From: Alphaproteobacteria bacterium
GTDB taxonomy: Bacteria > Pseudomonadota > Alphaproteobacteria > Rs-D84
DNA length: 32,976 nucleotides
Assembly (NCBI GenBank): GCA_009784815.1
Contig: WQXN01000001.1
Location: 204,876-237,851, forward strand
Reading direction: 5' to 3'
Shown: piece by piece, positions 15,889-25,151 of the stretch
Layout: each line of letters starts with the position of its first letter
How positions within the stretch are numbered: position 1 is the first letter of the stretch
The notes under the pieces: model-generated
Told to the model about the DNA's origin: nothing
Databases searched by the model: none
What the model saw: only the letters and a program-made list of their open reading frames with translations
Made by a program: the position numbers and the translations under genes

Positions 15889-16638
15889 ATGTTGTTTCAA
15901 AAAGACCGTAATGATTCCGGTATTATTACGCCGAATTACAGAGAGACGGTCGTTCATGTGCGAACTTACACCGAAACGGTCCCGGAATCCGAGGTGCCGA
16001 CCCTATGGTTCGCCGCGGCGCATTGCGAAGCCGGAGTGGCCAAGAAAGTAATTAGTTGTTTGGATTCCGATATATCGCGAAGATTCCGCATAATGGACAT
16101 AGGCGCGCAGGTCGAATACGGCGAGGAATACAACCGCGCCAATTTTAATGAAAAGATCGGCGATCTTATGGCTTTGCGTGTTGGCGAGTTCGATGATAAT
16201 TTAGGCATAGTATTTTCCACTTCCGGCTGGTCGGATATGTTTGTCAGCGGCTGGGATAATCTTAGGCCGCGCGAAGTGCATAACGTGAACCTTGCCGCCA
16301 AGGCCAGGGGCAGGCCGATAATAAGCAACGTCATAGTTATACAAGTGGAAAACCGCCGCGATGAAGATTTCCTGCAGAATGCCGCCCGCATGGTCGAAGC
16401 TTTTGTAAATGTCGATCTTTCGGACATATCGGCCGAGGACCTTGTAAGATATATAAAAATCCAGACCAACCGGCATCAGAATAGGCACGAGATTAGGGAT
16501 ATGTGGCTGAATAAACCGGGAGTGCTAATGCCTTATTCGGAACTTTATAAACAGATCGCCTTATCTGGAAAATACAAAACCAATGATCCCAAGCTTTATG
16601 AGTGGGTTTTGAAATCTAAACAATATAAAGATAGATAA
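15889..16638 (+). CDS. Hypothetical cytoplasmic protein
   Basis: I do not recognise this 249-residue protein. It has no signal peptide or membrane segment and a mixed, globular-looking composition. The order is ETVVHVRTYTETVPESEVPT, a mid-part with GIVFSTSGWSDMFVSGWDN, the strand-like PIISNVIVIQVENRRDEDF, and a helical C terminus ending WVLKSKQYKDR. AGGGA at 15877-15881 favours the ATG at 15889 over an upstream in-frame TTG at 15859. It follows secG by 63 bases without a visible terminator, so it may belong to the infA-secG transcript. The next gene converges on it, with only one base between the stops. Confidence 0.6.
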   Translation: MLFQKDRNDSGIITPNYRETVVHVRTYTETVPESEVPTLWFAAAHCEAGVAKKVISCLDSDISRRFRIMDIGAQVEYGEEYNRANFNEKIGDLMALRVGEFDDNLGIVFSTSGWSDMFVSGWDNLRPREVHNVNLAAKARGRPIISNVIVIQVENRRDEDFLQNAARMVEAFVNVDLSDISAEDLVRYIKIQTNRHQNRHEIRDMWLNKPGVLMPYSELYKQIALSGKYKTNDPKLYEWVLKSKQYKDR

Positions 16639-16639
16639 G

Positions 16640-16963
16640 TTATCTTAGGCCGTGTGCGCGGCAGCAGGCGTTCGCCGCTTCCTGCCAGGTGCCGAAAGTG
16701 CGGCCGGGATTTCTTACGTCCGTCCAAGGCTGCCAACCGGTGCAGTTCTGTCCTCCGCTTTGAGTGCGCGTGCATTTCGCATAGCGGCGCAGGCTGCAGG
16801 TCTGGTGCGAAGCTTGCCCCGTTGCGGTAGTGCAGCGGACAAGGACGTTTTGATTTTTTCCCTCGCCGTTTCCAAGCGTTCTTTGCGTTTCAAGTTTCCA
16901 CGCGTTTGCCGCAGCGGTCGCCGCGCAGGTCAAAATAATTGCAAGCAGAATTTTTTTGATCAT
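16640..16963 (-). CDS. Small secreted cysteine-containing protein
   Basis: The 107-residue product has a signal peptide (MIKKILLAIILTCAATAAANA) and a mature part of about 86 residues with six cysteines (RCTT, TCSL, KCTR, NCTG, ACCR). It is therefore probably exported and disulfide-bonded. The KKILLAII start is almost the same as in the two giant cysteine-rich proteins at 18870 and 22236, but the C-x6-C-MD core motif is absent, so it is not a clear family member. AGAGGA sits eight bases before the ATG. It is last in a minus-strand run with the two genes at 17019-18725. The function is unknown. Confidence 0.65.
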   Translation of the reverse strand: MIKKILLAIILTCAATAAANAWKLETQRTLGNGEGKNQNVLVRCTTATGQASHQTCSLRRYAKCTRTQSGGQNCTGWQPWTDVRNPGRTFGTWQEAANACCRAHGLR

Positions 16964-17018
16964 GATTTTATCCTCTTGAACAATTCTATCATATATCGTT
17001 GCGCCCGGGCAACGGAAT

Positions 17019-17663
17019 TTATTCTTGCGTGCTTAAGGTTTCTTTTAATCTGTTCAAAAGTTCCATACCGCTTGCGCCGAACAGTGGAAGAAAATTTTCA
17101 TAGCCCAGCATGTCCGCTTGAATTTCGGCCCTGGATCTATCGGATGGAATTTCCGCCAGTATGCGCCCGGCCTTGAACCAAAGCTGCGTCGCTGAATCAA
17201 ACTTAAGCACCAGTTCCCACTTGGCGGCAAGTTCGGGATGTTTTGCGATGGCGCCGCCGATCGTGTCGCGCCATCCTTCCCCCATGTCCGCGACAAAGGG
17301 CAGGGATTTTATCTTTTCCAAATGCTGCGCGTCCGGCATGAATTCTTTTAAAGCCGCCGCAAGCTGGGCCATATCGCTGTTCGATATTTTTTCGGCGTTC
17401 GCGTGGAACTCCATCGCGCCGTTGTAGGGAAGCAGGTCCGGGTCTATGGAATCTTTTGCGGTAAGATTGTGTTGAAGGTTTTTGATGTGTTTTACAAGAT
17501 TTTTTCCTGTCGGAAGCAATTCCAGTTCGCCCTGGACTTCCGGCGTGTCGCCTTCCTTCAGAAACACCGGATTCAACGCCGCCCATTTTCCGTTTATGGC
17601 GTGGTATTGCCGATAAAGGTTTAGCAGCCTTTGCGCGGTGACGTATGGCTTTTGGTCTTTCAT
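17019..17663 (-). CDS. Hypothetical protein downstream of the double-HTH regulator
   Basis: I do not recognise this 214-residue protein. It is mostly helical in character, without signal peptide or membrane segments, and has no cysteine. It starts MKDQKPYVTAQRLLNLYRQY and contains MGEGWRDTIGGAIAKHPELA near residue 125. A GGGAG Shine-Dalgarno lies six bases before the ATG. The gene begins 24 bases after the stop of the regulator gene, so the two form an operon. A role linked to the regulator is plausible, but nothing in the sequence shows it. Confidence 0.6.
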   Translation of the reverse strand: MKDQKPYVTAQRLLNLYRQYHAINGKWAALNPVFLKEGDTPEVQGELELLPTGKNLVKHIKNLQHNLTAKDSIDPDLLPYNGAMEFHANAEKISNSDMAQLAAALKEFMPDAQHLEKIKSLPFVADMGEGWRDTIGGAIAKHPELAAKWELVLKFDSATQLWFKAGRILAEIPSDRSRAEIQADMLGYENFLPLFGASGMELLNRLKETLSTQE

Positions 17664-17687
17664 GCTTTCTCCCTCTCGTGATCCCGG

Positions 17688-18725
17688 TTATTCGATTATT
17701 ACCTGTATGACCTTGTGAAGTTTGCCCTTGTGGTTCGGGCCTATCGCGATCTTTTCGTCCGGGTTGTACAGATGTCCCGAAAGTTTTCCGCTGTCGGGGT
17801 CCTCGCGCACTATGACTATCTGTCCGGTCACCTTGTCGCTTTCCTTTATATCGTCGAAGTTTTTGGATAGCAGGATCGCAAGGTCTCCGGCTTGGACCGC
17901 CGATGTCGGATTGACCAGCGCGTACGAACGCGGAGGCAGCACGTTGTTCATACGGCGCGAGTTCGGGATTATGGCGTAAATATCCTGCTGGCCTTCAAGC
18001 GAGGACGGCGCGATGATCATTTTCTCGTCCGATTTCTTGAATGCGATGCCGTCGTTGGACGGAGTGCCGAATATCGGAATCATGCGGTTCCTTGTCAGCT
18101 CGTACATCTTCGCCCCGTAAAGAACTCCGGCTATGTTGATTCCGCCCATGCCCAAATTGCCGCCCGGCATGGTGATTGATTTCGGAGCGTCAGTTTCGGT
18201 GGCGTCGGTGGCTTTTTTCAACTTGCCCTGTTCGTGAAGCTGGTAGATTTCTTTGACTAATGCTTCGGGCGTGCGGCCTGTCATGTTGGCAAGGTTTTTG
18301 ATCTCGTCCTCGTACACGTCGCGCTGGCCCACTTCGATATGATGATAAACTGAAAGAGTCATCTTGGCTTCTTTGGCCGCTTGTACGATAGTTTTTCCGA
18401 TCGACTTTCTGATATGGCGAAGTCCGGCGCCGAATATCTTCAGGCCCGAGCTTTCGTTTTCCTTGAACCTGCGCGAAATTTCAGTCTGCCAGTGCTTGAT
18501 CGCGTCCGAGTCGTTTTCTTTGATGAATAAGTCGGATACCTTGCAGTTCAGCACGCCGCAGAGTTTCAGCATGACTTTTTGATTTATACGGCGGTAGCCT
18601 TTTTCGATTTTGGACATTGCGGAAAGGGATAGTCCGGTCTTGCGGGCCACCTCGGTCATCTTTATGCCGCGTTCCATACGGATTTTGCGAAGGTTATTAG
18701 CAAAACAGATTTCTTCAAAAGCCAT
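17688..18725 (-). CDS. Double-HTH transcriptional regulator with S24/LexA-like C-terminal domain
   Basis: The 345-residue protein has two XRE/Cro-type helix-turn-helix units. The first spans residues 9-66 (NNLRKIRMERG, MTEVARKTGLSLSAMSKIEK). The second is weaker and spans about 99-160 (GAGLRHIRKSIGKTIVQAAK, LSVYHHIEVGQ). After a linker, residues 216-345 resemble the S24 peptidase/CI repressor domain: IPIFGTP, then YAIIPNSRRMNNVLPPRSYA, then AGDLAILL. In LexA-type proteins the GDSM serine is the autocleavage nucleophile; here the corresponding block is NSRRM, so cleavage is uncertain. A strong AGGAGG lies at 18732-18737. It is divergent from the giant cysteine-rich gene at 18870, with repeated TGTCAA-type half-sites between them. 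Self-regulation and control of that neighbour are inference. Confidence 0.75.
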   Translation of the reverse strand: MAFEEICFANNLRKIRMERGIKMTEVARKTGLSLSAMSKIEKGYRRINQKVMLKLCGVLNCKVSDLFIKENDSDAIKHWQTEISRRFKENESSGLKIFGAGLRHIRKSIGKTIVQAAKEAKMTLSVYHHIEVGQRDVYEDEIKNLANMTGRTPEALVKEIYQLHEQGKLKKATDATETDAPKSITMPGGNLGMGGINIAGVLYGAKMYELTRNRMIPIFGTPSNDGIAFKKSDEKMIIAPSSLEGQQDIYAIIPNSRRMNNVLPPRSYALVNPTSAVQAGDLAILLSKNFDDIKESDKVTGQIVIVREDPDSGKLSGHLYNPDEKIAIGPNHKGKLHKVIQVIIE

Positions 18726-18749
18726 AAGGCGCCTCCTATTTATTGAAAC

Positions 18750-18790
18750 TTGACTGTCAACATGCTAAAAGTTGTCACGAACTTTGTCAA
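18750..18790. promoter_or_regulatory. Candidate operators in the divergent promoter region
   Basis: TTGACTGTCAA (18750-18760) is a perfect palindrome with a single central base. AGTT/AACT arms at 18770-18783 and direct TTGTCA repeats at 18772 and 18784 follow. These overlap the regulator gene's promoter, as expected for an autoregulated XRE-type repressor. Confidence 0.4.
18762..18790 (-). promoter_or_regulatory. Promoter of the regulator operon
   Basis: On the minus strand TTGACA (18785-18790) and TAGCAT (18762-18767) are 17 bases apart. A short leader with AGGAGG follows. Confidence 0.6.
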
Positions 18791-18832
18791 GCAGATTTGT
18801 TGCCAAGGCATTGAAACAGGCAAATTTTCACC

Positions 18833-18862
18833 TTGTTACAGCAGGCCTTTTTGTGATACAAT
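18833..18862 (+). promoter_or_regulatory. Promoter of cysteine-rich gene 4, leaderless type
   Basis: TTGTTA (18833-18838) and TACAAT (18857-18862) are 18 bases apart. Seven bases separate the -10 from the ATG at 18870, so transcription should start at or beside the A of the ATG. Confidence 0.55.
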
Positions 18863-18869
18863 GTGTGCG

Positions 18870-21800
18870 ATGAAGAAAATATTGCTTGCAATTATTTGCG
18901 GCTCGGCTTTATTGACATTGGTTGCGGATGCTAATCCGCAGACCGCGCGCGGTCGGCCCGGTGCTGGTACGCCTCAAGCGGGTGCGCAGCAGGCAACGGC
19001 AGCTACAGCGGGACAGGCGGCGGTCGGTGCGCGTCAGCGTCCGGGCGCGGGTGCACAACCGGCGGCGGGTGCGGGGCAAGCGACCGCCGGCGCTCCGGCG
19101 GTACGCGCAAGGGCTGGCACAGGACAAGCGGCGCAGCAGCCGACGGCGCAGCGCGCGCGTGCGGCTACGGCCCCGGCGGCGGGTGCTCCGGTTACGGCGC
19201 GTTCCGGCACAACTCCGGTTCAAGGTGCGCCGGGCGCGAATGTTGCGCGCTCGGGCACTATGCAGCGTCCTACCGGAATATTGACGCAGGGCGTTCAAGT
19301 GCAGGCCGCGGCCGAGGCTACGGGACTTGTTAATGAAGAGTGTCGCAACATGTGGTTCGGATGCATGGATACCCTTTGCATATTGGGGAACGAGCATGGA
19401 ATGCGTTGTTCCTGCTCGGACGAGCGTAAAAGATTCGATACGATACTTGCCGAAATAGAAACCATGAACGACAATATAAGACGTCATGGAGCGGCCGCGT
19501 TAGAACGTATAAACATGACCGAGGCCGAGCGCGCTAATGTAGACGAAATCATGCGTCAGGTCGGCGCGTATATGGATATAACCGATAATCCGGCCGCTGC
19601 TCGGACTTCGGTCCAGGCTAGGCCGCGCCCAAGAACTAATTTTGTCGACGCGTTTGCCAATCTTAATCTTGACGGCACCGTCGGATTCGAAGAATTCGGC
19701 GCAGGCGAAGATTTGTCCAAACTGCAGGGCGCCGCGCTGTTCAGCCGCGCAAGCAATATATGCCGCGTGCAGATAAGGGACAGGCTTGGACAGGCTTGCA
19801 CAAGCCGCGAGATGGAAATGATTCAGACCATGTACAACCAGATGATTACTTCAGATTGCCGCGCTTATGAAACCGAAATCAGGCAGCGCCGTCAGCGCGC
19901 AGTGCAGAATCTGGAAGTGGTCAACGCCGCGGCGCGCGAAGCCATCGTGGATCAGTACCGTGAAAGAAACCGTCTTGACCTGGGCGGGTGCGTCGGCGAA
20001 TTCCGTAGTTGCATGACCGGACCGGAAGTCTGCGGCGACGGATGGATCAGATGCGCCACAAACCTTTTCGATCAGCATGAACTTACCGGAGCCAGCCAGA
20101 CCGGGGAACGTATTAGGCAGCAGAATGCTCCGTCTTTTACCCGCGGCGGCATAACGGTCACGGCGGCAACTATGGAGCGCATGGAAAGCAAAAGAATAAT
20201 GTGCGACCGCGTTCTTGATTCCTGTCAGGATGTGCGCGATCAGGTTTGGGATAGATTCCTTGGCATAGTCATGCCCGAACTTCGCAGCGGAGAGCTTATG
20301 ACGGGTGCGCTGGCGCGTACGGCCTGCATACCCGATGTCGTCAATTGCATAATGACTACCTGCAACGTCAAGTTCGGAAGCGACGAGGCAAGCATGGAGG
20401 CATGCTTTACCGACAGAGATCTTGCGCGTGAAAGCTGCGCGTCTGGAATGGCGGACAAAACTACCGGACAGCGCGGACTGGGCATCGACAAGTGCGAGGG
20501 CATACTGGGCCAGGGATTATGGTTTTATATAGACGACAAGCTTGCGAGTATGAGAATTAACGCATGCTCGACAGCGGTGCGCGCGGCGGTGGAAAACCCG
20601 AACGTTTGCGGACCTACTCTTAGCCTTTGTGGGGGTATGTCCGTCGATCAAGTGTTGAACATGATAGTCAGATTTGACAGTAATGATACTGCGCGCGGAC
20701 AGACGGATAGTGTCCTTACGGCTTGCCGCGAGGTGCAAACCCTTACCGCCGCGCAGCGTGCGGCAGGGCAGCAGGCGGATTATTCCGACGTAGGTCCGTC
20801 GGTCGTGAAAATCAGACCGATCATTCAGGGCTTGCTGCTTGGTATGGATACCGCTTTGACGTTGGCTTGCACGAATGCGGCGCAAACCAGAATGATGGAA
20901 GTCTGCGGCAGTCTTGAAAATTGCGACAAAGTATTCGGCGCAGGCGTCAGCGCCGGCTTGGTTCCTACGCATCCATATGTGATAAACATCCAACCGGCTT
21001 GCAGAAAACTTGATAATTCGCAAGATATTGCCGAGCAAATAAAAACCGGATTACAAAGGATGATCGATAGAATGAACCATGAAGGCGGAAGTTATTGGAG
21101 AGAGCACAGGATATCGGATTGGACGAATCTTAGAAGTCTTCTTGATCCGGCAAAAGACAAGATTGCGTACGACGCTTTCACGGACATGATAAACTGGGCC
21201 AATCATCATGCCAATAGTTGGAACGTCGCCAGGCGCACCGAATCGAGAAGAATGTCAGAAACCTTAAGGAATAATATTGCGAACGTAATCGTTGTTGGTG
21301 GTAATTTCAGCTCGTTCTCGACTAATCCAAACGCCGAAGTCTGTACCTATTCAGTATGCAATCTATTCGAAGACTTGGGCAGGGGAGCTATTGAGAATCG
21401 CATAAGCTTTGTGACTCCGCAGGCTTTTGCGGATGATGCTAAAATAGGTTCGAATGCTGGCAGGCAATTTGCGGCCGCAGGTAATCCCGCGTCCTTGTCC
21501 ATGTCGCAGTTCGTCATAAATTGCGGAGATGAAAGATTTAGAATATCTTCGCCTTCGAATGAACGGCATCAAAGGCGGAATCCGCATGAAACCGCCCGGC
21601 CAAGAAATGCCGCTGGTGCGCTTGACGCTTGTCCAAGCGGCACGGCTTCGGATCATGCAACCGGTCATTCCTGCTTTAGGAATTGTGAAGGCGGCGCGAT
21701 CACTTCCGGTTTTGCTCCGCTGCATTGTCCTTTCGCGCAGCCTGGATGCGGCGGTACGGGTGACGCCGTTGGCAATGGCGGTTGGGGTGGTCACATGCCC

Positions 21801-22154
21801 GACGCGCAGAATATAATGAACCGCGTTAACGCAGTCTTAGATCTAATGGCCAACGAAAGTCTGGAAGCCTGTTTCCAAGGCAAGGATATGAATGCTCTTA
21901 CCGGAGCGCAGACCGCCGGCCCGAAACAAGTTACGAACCCAAGCTTGCTGGCCCAGTTCGCGCCGATAATCATGAAGTCTGCGGTAGCGAATTACGAAGC
22001 CGAGGTGGACAGATATGTCGCCGGTCGCTTTACGGCGCCGCGCACAGGATGCCGCCCGCTGAATCCGGCCCAAACCACAAGCGCTTTGATTATGCGCGGA
22101 GTGCATATCACGCCGCAGTGGTGCCGCGCCGCCGCATTTGTCTGCGAGCCTTGA
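18870..22154 (+). CDS. Giant cysteine-rich secreted protein, family member 4
   Basis: At 1094 residues this is the longest member. It has a signal peptide (MKKILLAIICGSALLTLVADA) and about 125 residues of Ala/Gly/Arg/Gln/Pro with ARSGT words. The motif CRNMWFGCMDTLC, nine residues, CSCS lies near 156. Shared modules follow: NICRVQIRDRLGQAC with TSDCRAYETEI, GGCVGEFRSC with VCGDGWIRC, IMCDRVLDSC, ACIPDVVNCIMTTC, and RMMEVCGSLENC. A region of about 250 residues after residue 690 is unique to it, with several Trp and a Gly-rich HCPFAQPGCGGTG stretch. The tail EACFQGKDM is shared with member 5. I count 40 mature cysteines. The long open frame begins at 18750, but the signal peptide and promoter place the start at 18870. 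It stands divergent from the double-HTH regulator and ends at a strong terminator. Confidence 0.8.
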   Translation: MKKILLAIICGSALLTLVADANPQTARGRPGAGTPQAGAQQATAATAGQAAVGARQRPGAGAQPAAGAGQATAGAPAVRARAGTGQAAQQPTAQRARAATAPAAGAPVTARSGTTPVQGAPGANVARSGTMQRPTGILTQGVQVQAAAEATGLVNEECRNMWFGCMDTLCILGNEHGMRCSCSDERKRFDTILAEIETMNDNIRRHGAAALERINMTEAERANVDEIMRQVGAYMDITDNPAAARTSVQARPRPRTNFVDAFANLNLDGTVGFEEFGAGEDLSKLQGAALFSRASNICRVQIRDRLGQACTSREMEMIQTMYNQMITSDCRAYETEIRQRRQRAVQNLEVVNAAAREAIVDQYRERNRLDLGGCVGEFRSCMTGPEVCGDGWIRCATNLFDQHELTGASQTGERIRQQNAPSFTRGGITVTAATMERMESKRIMCDRVLDSCQDVRDQVWDRFLGIVMPELRSGELMTGALARTACIPDVVNCIMTTCNVKFGSDEASMEACFTDRDLARESCASGMADKTTGQRGLGIDKCEGILGQGLWFYIDDKLASMRINACSTAVRAAVENPNVCGPTLSLCGGMSVDQVLNMIVRFDSNDTARGQTDSVLTACREVQTLTAAQRAAGQQADYSDVGPSVVKIRPIIQGLLLGMDTALTLACTNAAQTRMMEVCGSLENCDKVFGAGVSAGLVPTHPYVINIQPACRKLDNSQDIAEQIKTGLQRMIDRMNHEGGSYWREHRISDWTNLRSLLDPAKDKIAYDAFTDMINWANHHANSWNVARRTESRRMSETLRNNIANVIVVGGNFSSFSTNPNAEVCTYSVCNLFEDLGRGAIENRISFVTPQAFADDAKIGSNAGRQFAAAGNPASLSMSQFVINCGDERFRISSPSNERHQRRNPHETARPRNAAGALDACPSGTASDHATGHSCFRNCEGGAITSGFAPLHCPFAQPGCGGTGDAVGNGGWGGHMPDAQNIMNRVNAVLDLMANESLEACFQGKDMNALTGAQTAGPKQVTNPSLLAQFAPIIMKSAVANYEAEVDRYVAGRFTAPRTGCRPLNPAQTTSALIMRGVHITPQWCRAAAFVCEP

Positions 22155-22166
22155 TAATAAACCGTC

Positions 22167-22193
22167 ACCCCGATGAAAATCGGGGTCTTTTTT
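22167..22193 (+). terminator. Strong Rho-independent terminator
   Basis: ACCCCGAT (22167-22174) pairs with ATCGGGGT (22179-22186) around GAAA, followed by CTTTTTT. It separates the two giant cysteine-rich genes into independent transcripts. Confidence 0.92.
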
Positions 22194-22197
22194 AACC

Positions 22198-22227
22198 TTG
22201 TCGGCGCATACACTTATATGATATAAT
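22198..22227 (+). promoter_or_regulatory. Promoter of cysteine-rich gene 5, leaderless type
   Basis: TTGTCG (22198-22203) and TATAAT (22222-22227) are 18 bases apart; the ATG at 22236 follows by eight bases, with no Shine-Dalgarno. Confidence 0.6.
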
Positions 22228-22235
22228 ATCGTGAT

Positions 22236-25070
22236 ATGAAAAAAATATTGCTTGCAATTATTTGCTGCGCCTCATTGCTGACTTTGAATGCCGACGGTAA
22301 TCCGCAGCCGCGCGGACGCGCCGGGCAGCAAGCCGCGCCGCAACCTCAGCAACAGCAAGGTAATGTAGAAGTCGGTCGCGCCGCGACCGGTCGCGGACAA
22401 CAGGCCGTAGTTCAACAGCAAGCCGCGCAGCCAGTTGCGGCTCGCGCTGGCGTTACTCGGGGACAAGCCGCCGCGCCGCAACCTGCGCCCGCTAGTGTAA
22501 ACGCTGCGCGTTCCGCCGTTCCGACGGCCCGCGCCGCCGCGCCTGCCGCTACAGCTTCGACCGCGCCCGCTAATGCCGCGCGCGCCGCGCAAAGGCAGAC
22601 TACTATCAACCGCAATGTTCAGATTCAGGCCGCAGTTCAGGCCACCGGGCTTTTCCAGGAAGAATGCCGCGTCGCGTTCTTCGGATGTCTTGATCAGTTT
22701 TGTTTCTTGGGCAATGAAGACGGAGCGCGCTGCGCCTGTTCCGACGACCGCGCGGACATAGATAAAATTTCCGACGAAGTCGCAAGGCTTGAAGCTTTGG
22801 CGCGCTATCTTTCCACCGTCGGAGTCGAACGCGCGGCGCTTGGCGCTAATGTCGATATAATCTTTGGCGACGGCACAAGGCAGTATGACGCCCGCGGAAA
22901 CGTTGTAAACGACCCGCTTGCGCAGATCGCCGCGCAAAGGCAGACTCATGCTCAGCTTATCGCAAATCTTTTCCCCGATGACGAGGAAGACATGTGGGAT
23001 GAATTCGCCGCCTTTGACGCATTCGCCGGCACTACCGAAATAGCCGCCAAAACCGGAAGGGCTTTGTTCAACAATGCGCTTGCCATGTGCCGCGAGAATA
23101 TCAAAAGGACAGCGCCGCAATGCGTAAAAGACGAAAGCATGCTGCTGCAGCTTTATTCGACTACGATTCGGTCGGACTGCGCCGCGTACCGCATAGAATT
23201 GGAAGCGCGAAAAAAGACTATGGAATTGAAAGTCGCCGAGGCGGAAAAGATGGTGCGCGAAACCGCGCTTGAAGTTTTCGGCGAGCAGAACCGTTACAAC
23301 CGCGGCGAGTGCATGTTGGAATTCCGCCGCTGTATGTCGGACGCTGATCGCGGCGGATGCGGTCCCGATTTCTCGAACTGCGCCGGAGAGGCCGCGCGCG
23401 CGGCGCTTGGCGGAACGCGCGAACAGCACATGACTATCGCGATTCCCGATCGCGACGTCACTATTCGTTTCGCCGCTTCCACCATGGAGGTTTTGGATTC
23501 GAAAAGATTTATCTGCGAACGCGTTTTGGATTCATGCGTCGCGGTGCGTCAGTTCGTGTGGGGAGATTTCCTGCGCGAAATTGCGCCGACCATGCGCCAG
23601 GCCGAGCTTAACGCGGAAAGCAACCTAAGGACAAACTGCATGGCCAGTGTCACCAACTGCGCGCTGGAAGCTTGCAAGGCCGGCGATCTTACCGGCGAAG
23701 GCAACTTGGACGCCTGCCTTGCCAATCCGAACATGGTCAGGCATATGTGCAAAGTTCAGCTTGATACGTGCGGCACAATGCAGGAAGGCATTTGGGAATG
23801 GGTGTCCACAAAGCTTGGCGCGATGCGCGTCGATGCCTGCACTAAAGAAGTCGACGACTGCTTCCGCAATTCGCTAAGATGCGGAAAAGATCTGTCGGGC
23901 TGCTTGGGATTGGATTTGGAATCGTTGCAGGCGGTGTGTCCGCTGGCGGCTTTGCCGATTTGCACGCGCGCCGGCAGTATAACGACTTGGGATCCGATCG
24001 CGCAGATCACTATGGGTATATTCCTTAACGTGGACAACGCTATGCTTGATCAGTGCCAAAATCTGGTGGATTCCAAGATGATGGAAATCTGCGGAAGCAC
24101 GACCGATTGCAACGTCTTCACGGACGAAAGGCTTGGCGCCGGATCGCTTAGGGGACAAAAGATGAGCAACGGCGACTATCTGTTGTCCGGCTTGATACAA
24201 TTCGGACGAATCAATATGGAGCCCACGACCATAGGTCCGCGCGGAGTAAACAGGATCGGAGCCAGCGTCACAGCGGTGACCGACGGGGACGGCAATATGG
24301 CCGGAGGCATAGACTGCACTCCGACAAGAAGAAATCCAAACGCCGCCACAGGCCCCGAGGTCTTTAATATAGACGTGTGCCAGTACATAAACTATCTGCA
24401 AAACGAACAGCTGACAAGTCGCAACTTTGGCGTCGGCGGCATGACTCCGGCTCAGATAATAGAAACCATCACGTCCGAACTTCTGAATATGCAAGGGCAG
24501 ATAAACAGGATCATGGAATTGTTTGTGAACGATCCGCAAATTTCGATGTGCGTGCACGGCAGGGATATGCGTAACGTTACGAGTTCGCAGACTGCGACTA
24601 CGGCGCGCTTCCCGAATCTTTTGATGTCGACCAGCGCCATTATTACGGGATCGGCCATCACGAACGCTTCGAACAATTTCCAAAGGGCGTTCCAGGAAGA
24701 GATGAGAAAGGCCAGCGCCGCCGCTTCGGCTGAAATAGCGAACTTCAAATGTATACAGCTTGCCGAGGGCGGCGGCGTACCAAGCGGCGGTGGCGACGAA
24801 TTCATATCTCCGATCGCGATATTCATTCCGGCGTCGGGAATCAAAACGGAAGATCTTAGGACCGTATCCGAACGCATGGTGCAAAACCCTGCCAACAACA
24901 CGACGGTTACGACTTGGACTACTTGGAACGAAACCGAAAGGGTATGCACGCTGCATCGCGAAACCATAAGATGCGAGAGATTCCTGGTCTCGAAGCGCTG
25001 GTTCGGCAAGAGAAAGCACGACACAAGATGCGAAGAGCCCGAGCTTATGACCACCGAGCTTAGATTCTGA
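22236..25070 (+). CDS. Giant cysteine-rich secreted protein, family member 5
   Basis: The 944-residue protein begins MKKILLAIICCASLLTLNADG, nearly the same signal peptide as member 4. An Ala/Gln/Pro/Arg-rich stretch runs to about residue 125. The motif CRVAFFGCLDQFC, nine residues, CACS lies near 142. Then come MCRENIKRTAPQC with RSDCAAYRIEL, ECMLEFRRC with GCGPDFSNC, ICERVLDSC, NCMASVTNCALEAC, ACTKEVDDC and MMEICGSTTDC. SMCVHGRDM near the end matches member 4. Members 4 and 5 are therefore close paralogs apart from the extra segment in member 4. The C terminus is basic and ends KRWFGKRKHDTRC plus an acidic tail. I count 36 mature cysteines. The DsbA-like gene follows 81 bases downstream under its own promoter. 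Confidence 0.8.
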   Translation: MKKILLAIICCASLLTLNADGNPQPRGRAGQQAAPQPQQQQGNVEVGRAATGRGQQAVVQQQAAQPVAARAGVTRGQAAAPQPAPASVNAARSAVPTARAAAPAATASTAPANAARAAQRQTTINRNVQIQAAVQATGLFQEECRVAFFGCLDQFCFLGNEDGARCACSDDRADIDKISDEVARLEALARYLSTVGVERAALGANVDIIFGDGTRQYDARGNVVNDPLAQIAAQRQTHAQLIANLFPDDEEDMWDEFAAFDAFAGTTEIAAKTGRALFNNALAMCRENIKRTAPQCVKDESMLLQLYSTTIRSDCAAYRIELEARKKTMELKVAEAEKMVRETALEVFGEQNRYNRGECMLEFRRCMSDADRGGCGPDFSNCAGEAARAALGGTREQHMTIAIPDRDVTIRFAASTMEVLDSKRFICERVLDSCVAVRQFVWGDFLREIAPTMRQAELNAESNLRTNCMASVTNCALEACKAGDLTGEGNLDACLANPNMVRHMCKVQLDTCGTMQEGIWEWVSTKLGAMRVDACTKEVDDCFRNSLRCGKDLSGCLGLDLESLQAVCPLAALPICTRAGSITTWDPIAQITMGIFLNVDNAMLDQCQNLVDSKMMEICGSTTDCNVFTDERLGAGSLRGQKMSNGDYLLSGLIQFGRINMEPTTIGPRGVNRIGASVTAVTDGDGNMAGGIDCTPTRRNPNAATGPEVFNIDVCQYINYLQNEQLTSRNFGVGGMTPAQIIETITSELLNMQGQINRIMELFVNDPQISMCVHGRDMRNVTSSQTATTARFPNLLMSTSAIITGSAITNASNNFQRAFQEEMRKASAAASAEIANFKCIQLAEGGGVPSGGGDEFISPIAIFIPASGIKTEDLRTVSERMVQNPANNTTVTTWTTWNETERVCTLHRETIRCERFLVSKRWFGKRKHDTRCEEPELMTTELRF

Positions 25071-25089
25071 TCATAGATAAATTTTCCGC

Positions 25090-25118
25090 TTGCGCCGATC
25101 CGCAATAACTCCTATACT
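25090..25118 (+). promoter_or_regulatory. Promoter of the DsbA-like gene
   Basis: TTGCGC (25090-25095) and TATACT (25113-25118) are 17 bases apart. The -35 hexamer is the same as at infA. Confidence 0.6.
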
Positions 25119-25151
25119 TGGTCCGTTAAACGCAAAGAAAAGGAGAACCCA

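Noticed and set aside
22272-23429. A 385-codon open frame antisense to cysteine-rich member 5
   Set aside because: It lies wholly opposite a gene with signal peptide, promoter and paralogs. Long antisense frames are expected in this GC-rich, Ala/Arg-rich coding sequence, and the translation is low-complexity Arg/Gly without a start signal.
23874-25019. A 381-codon open frame antisense to the same gene
   Set aside because: Same reason: no ribosome-binding site, no recognisable domain, and full overlap with a well-supported gene.
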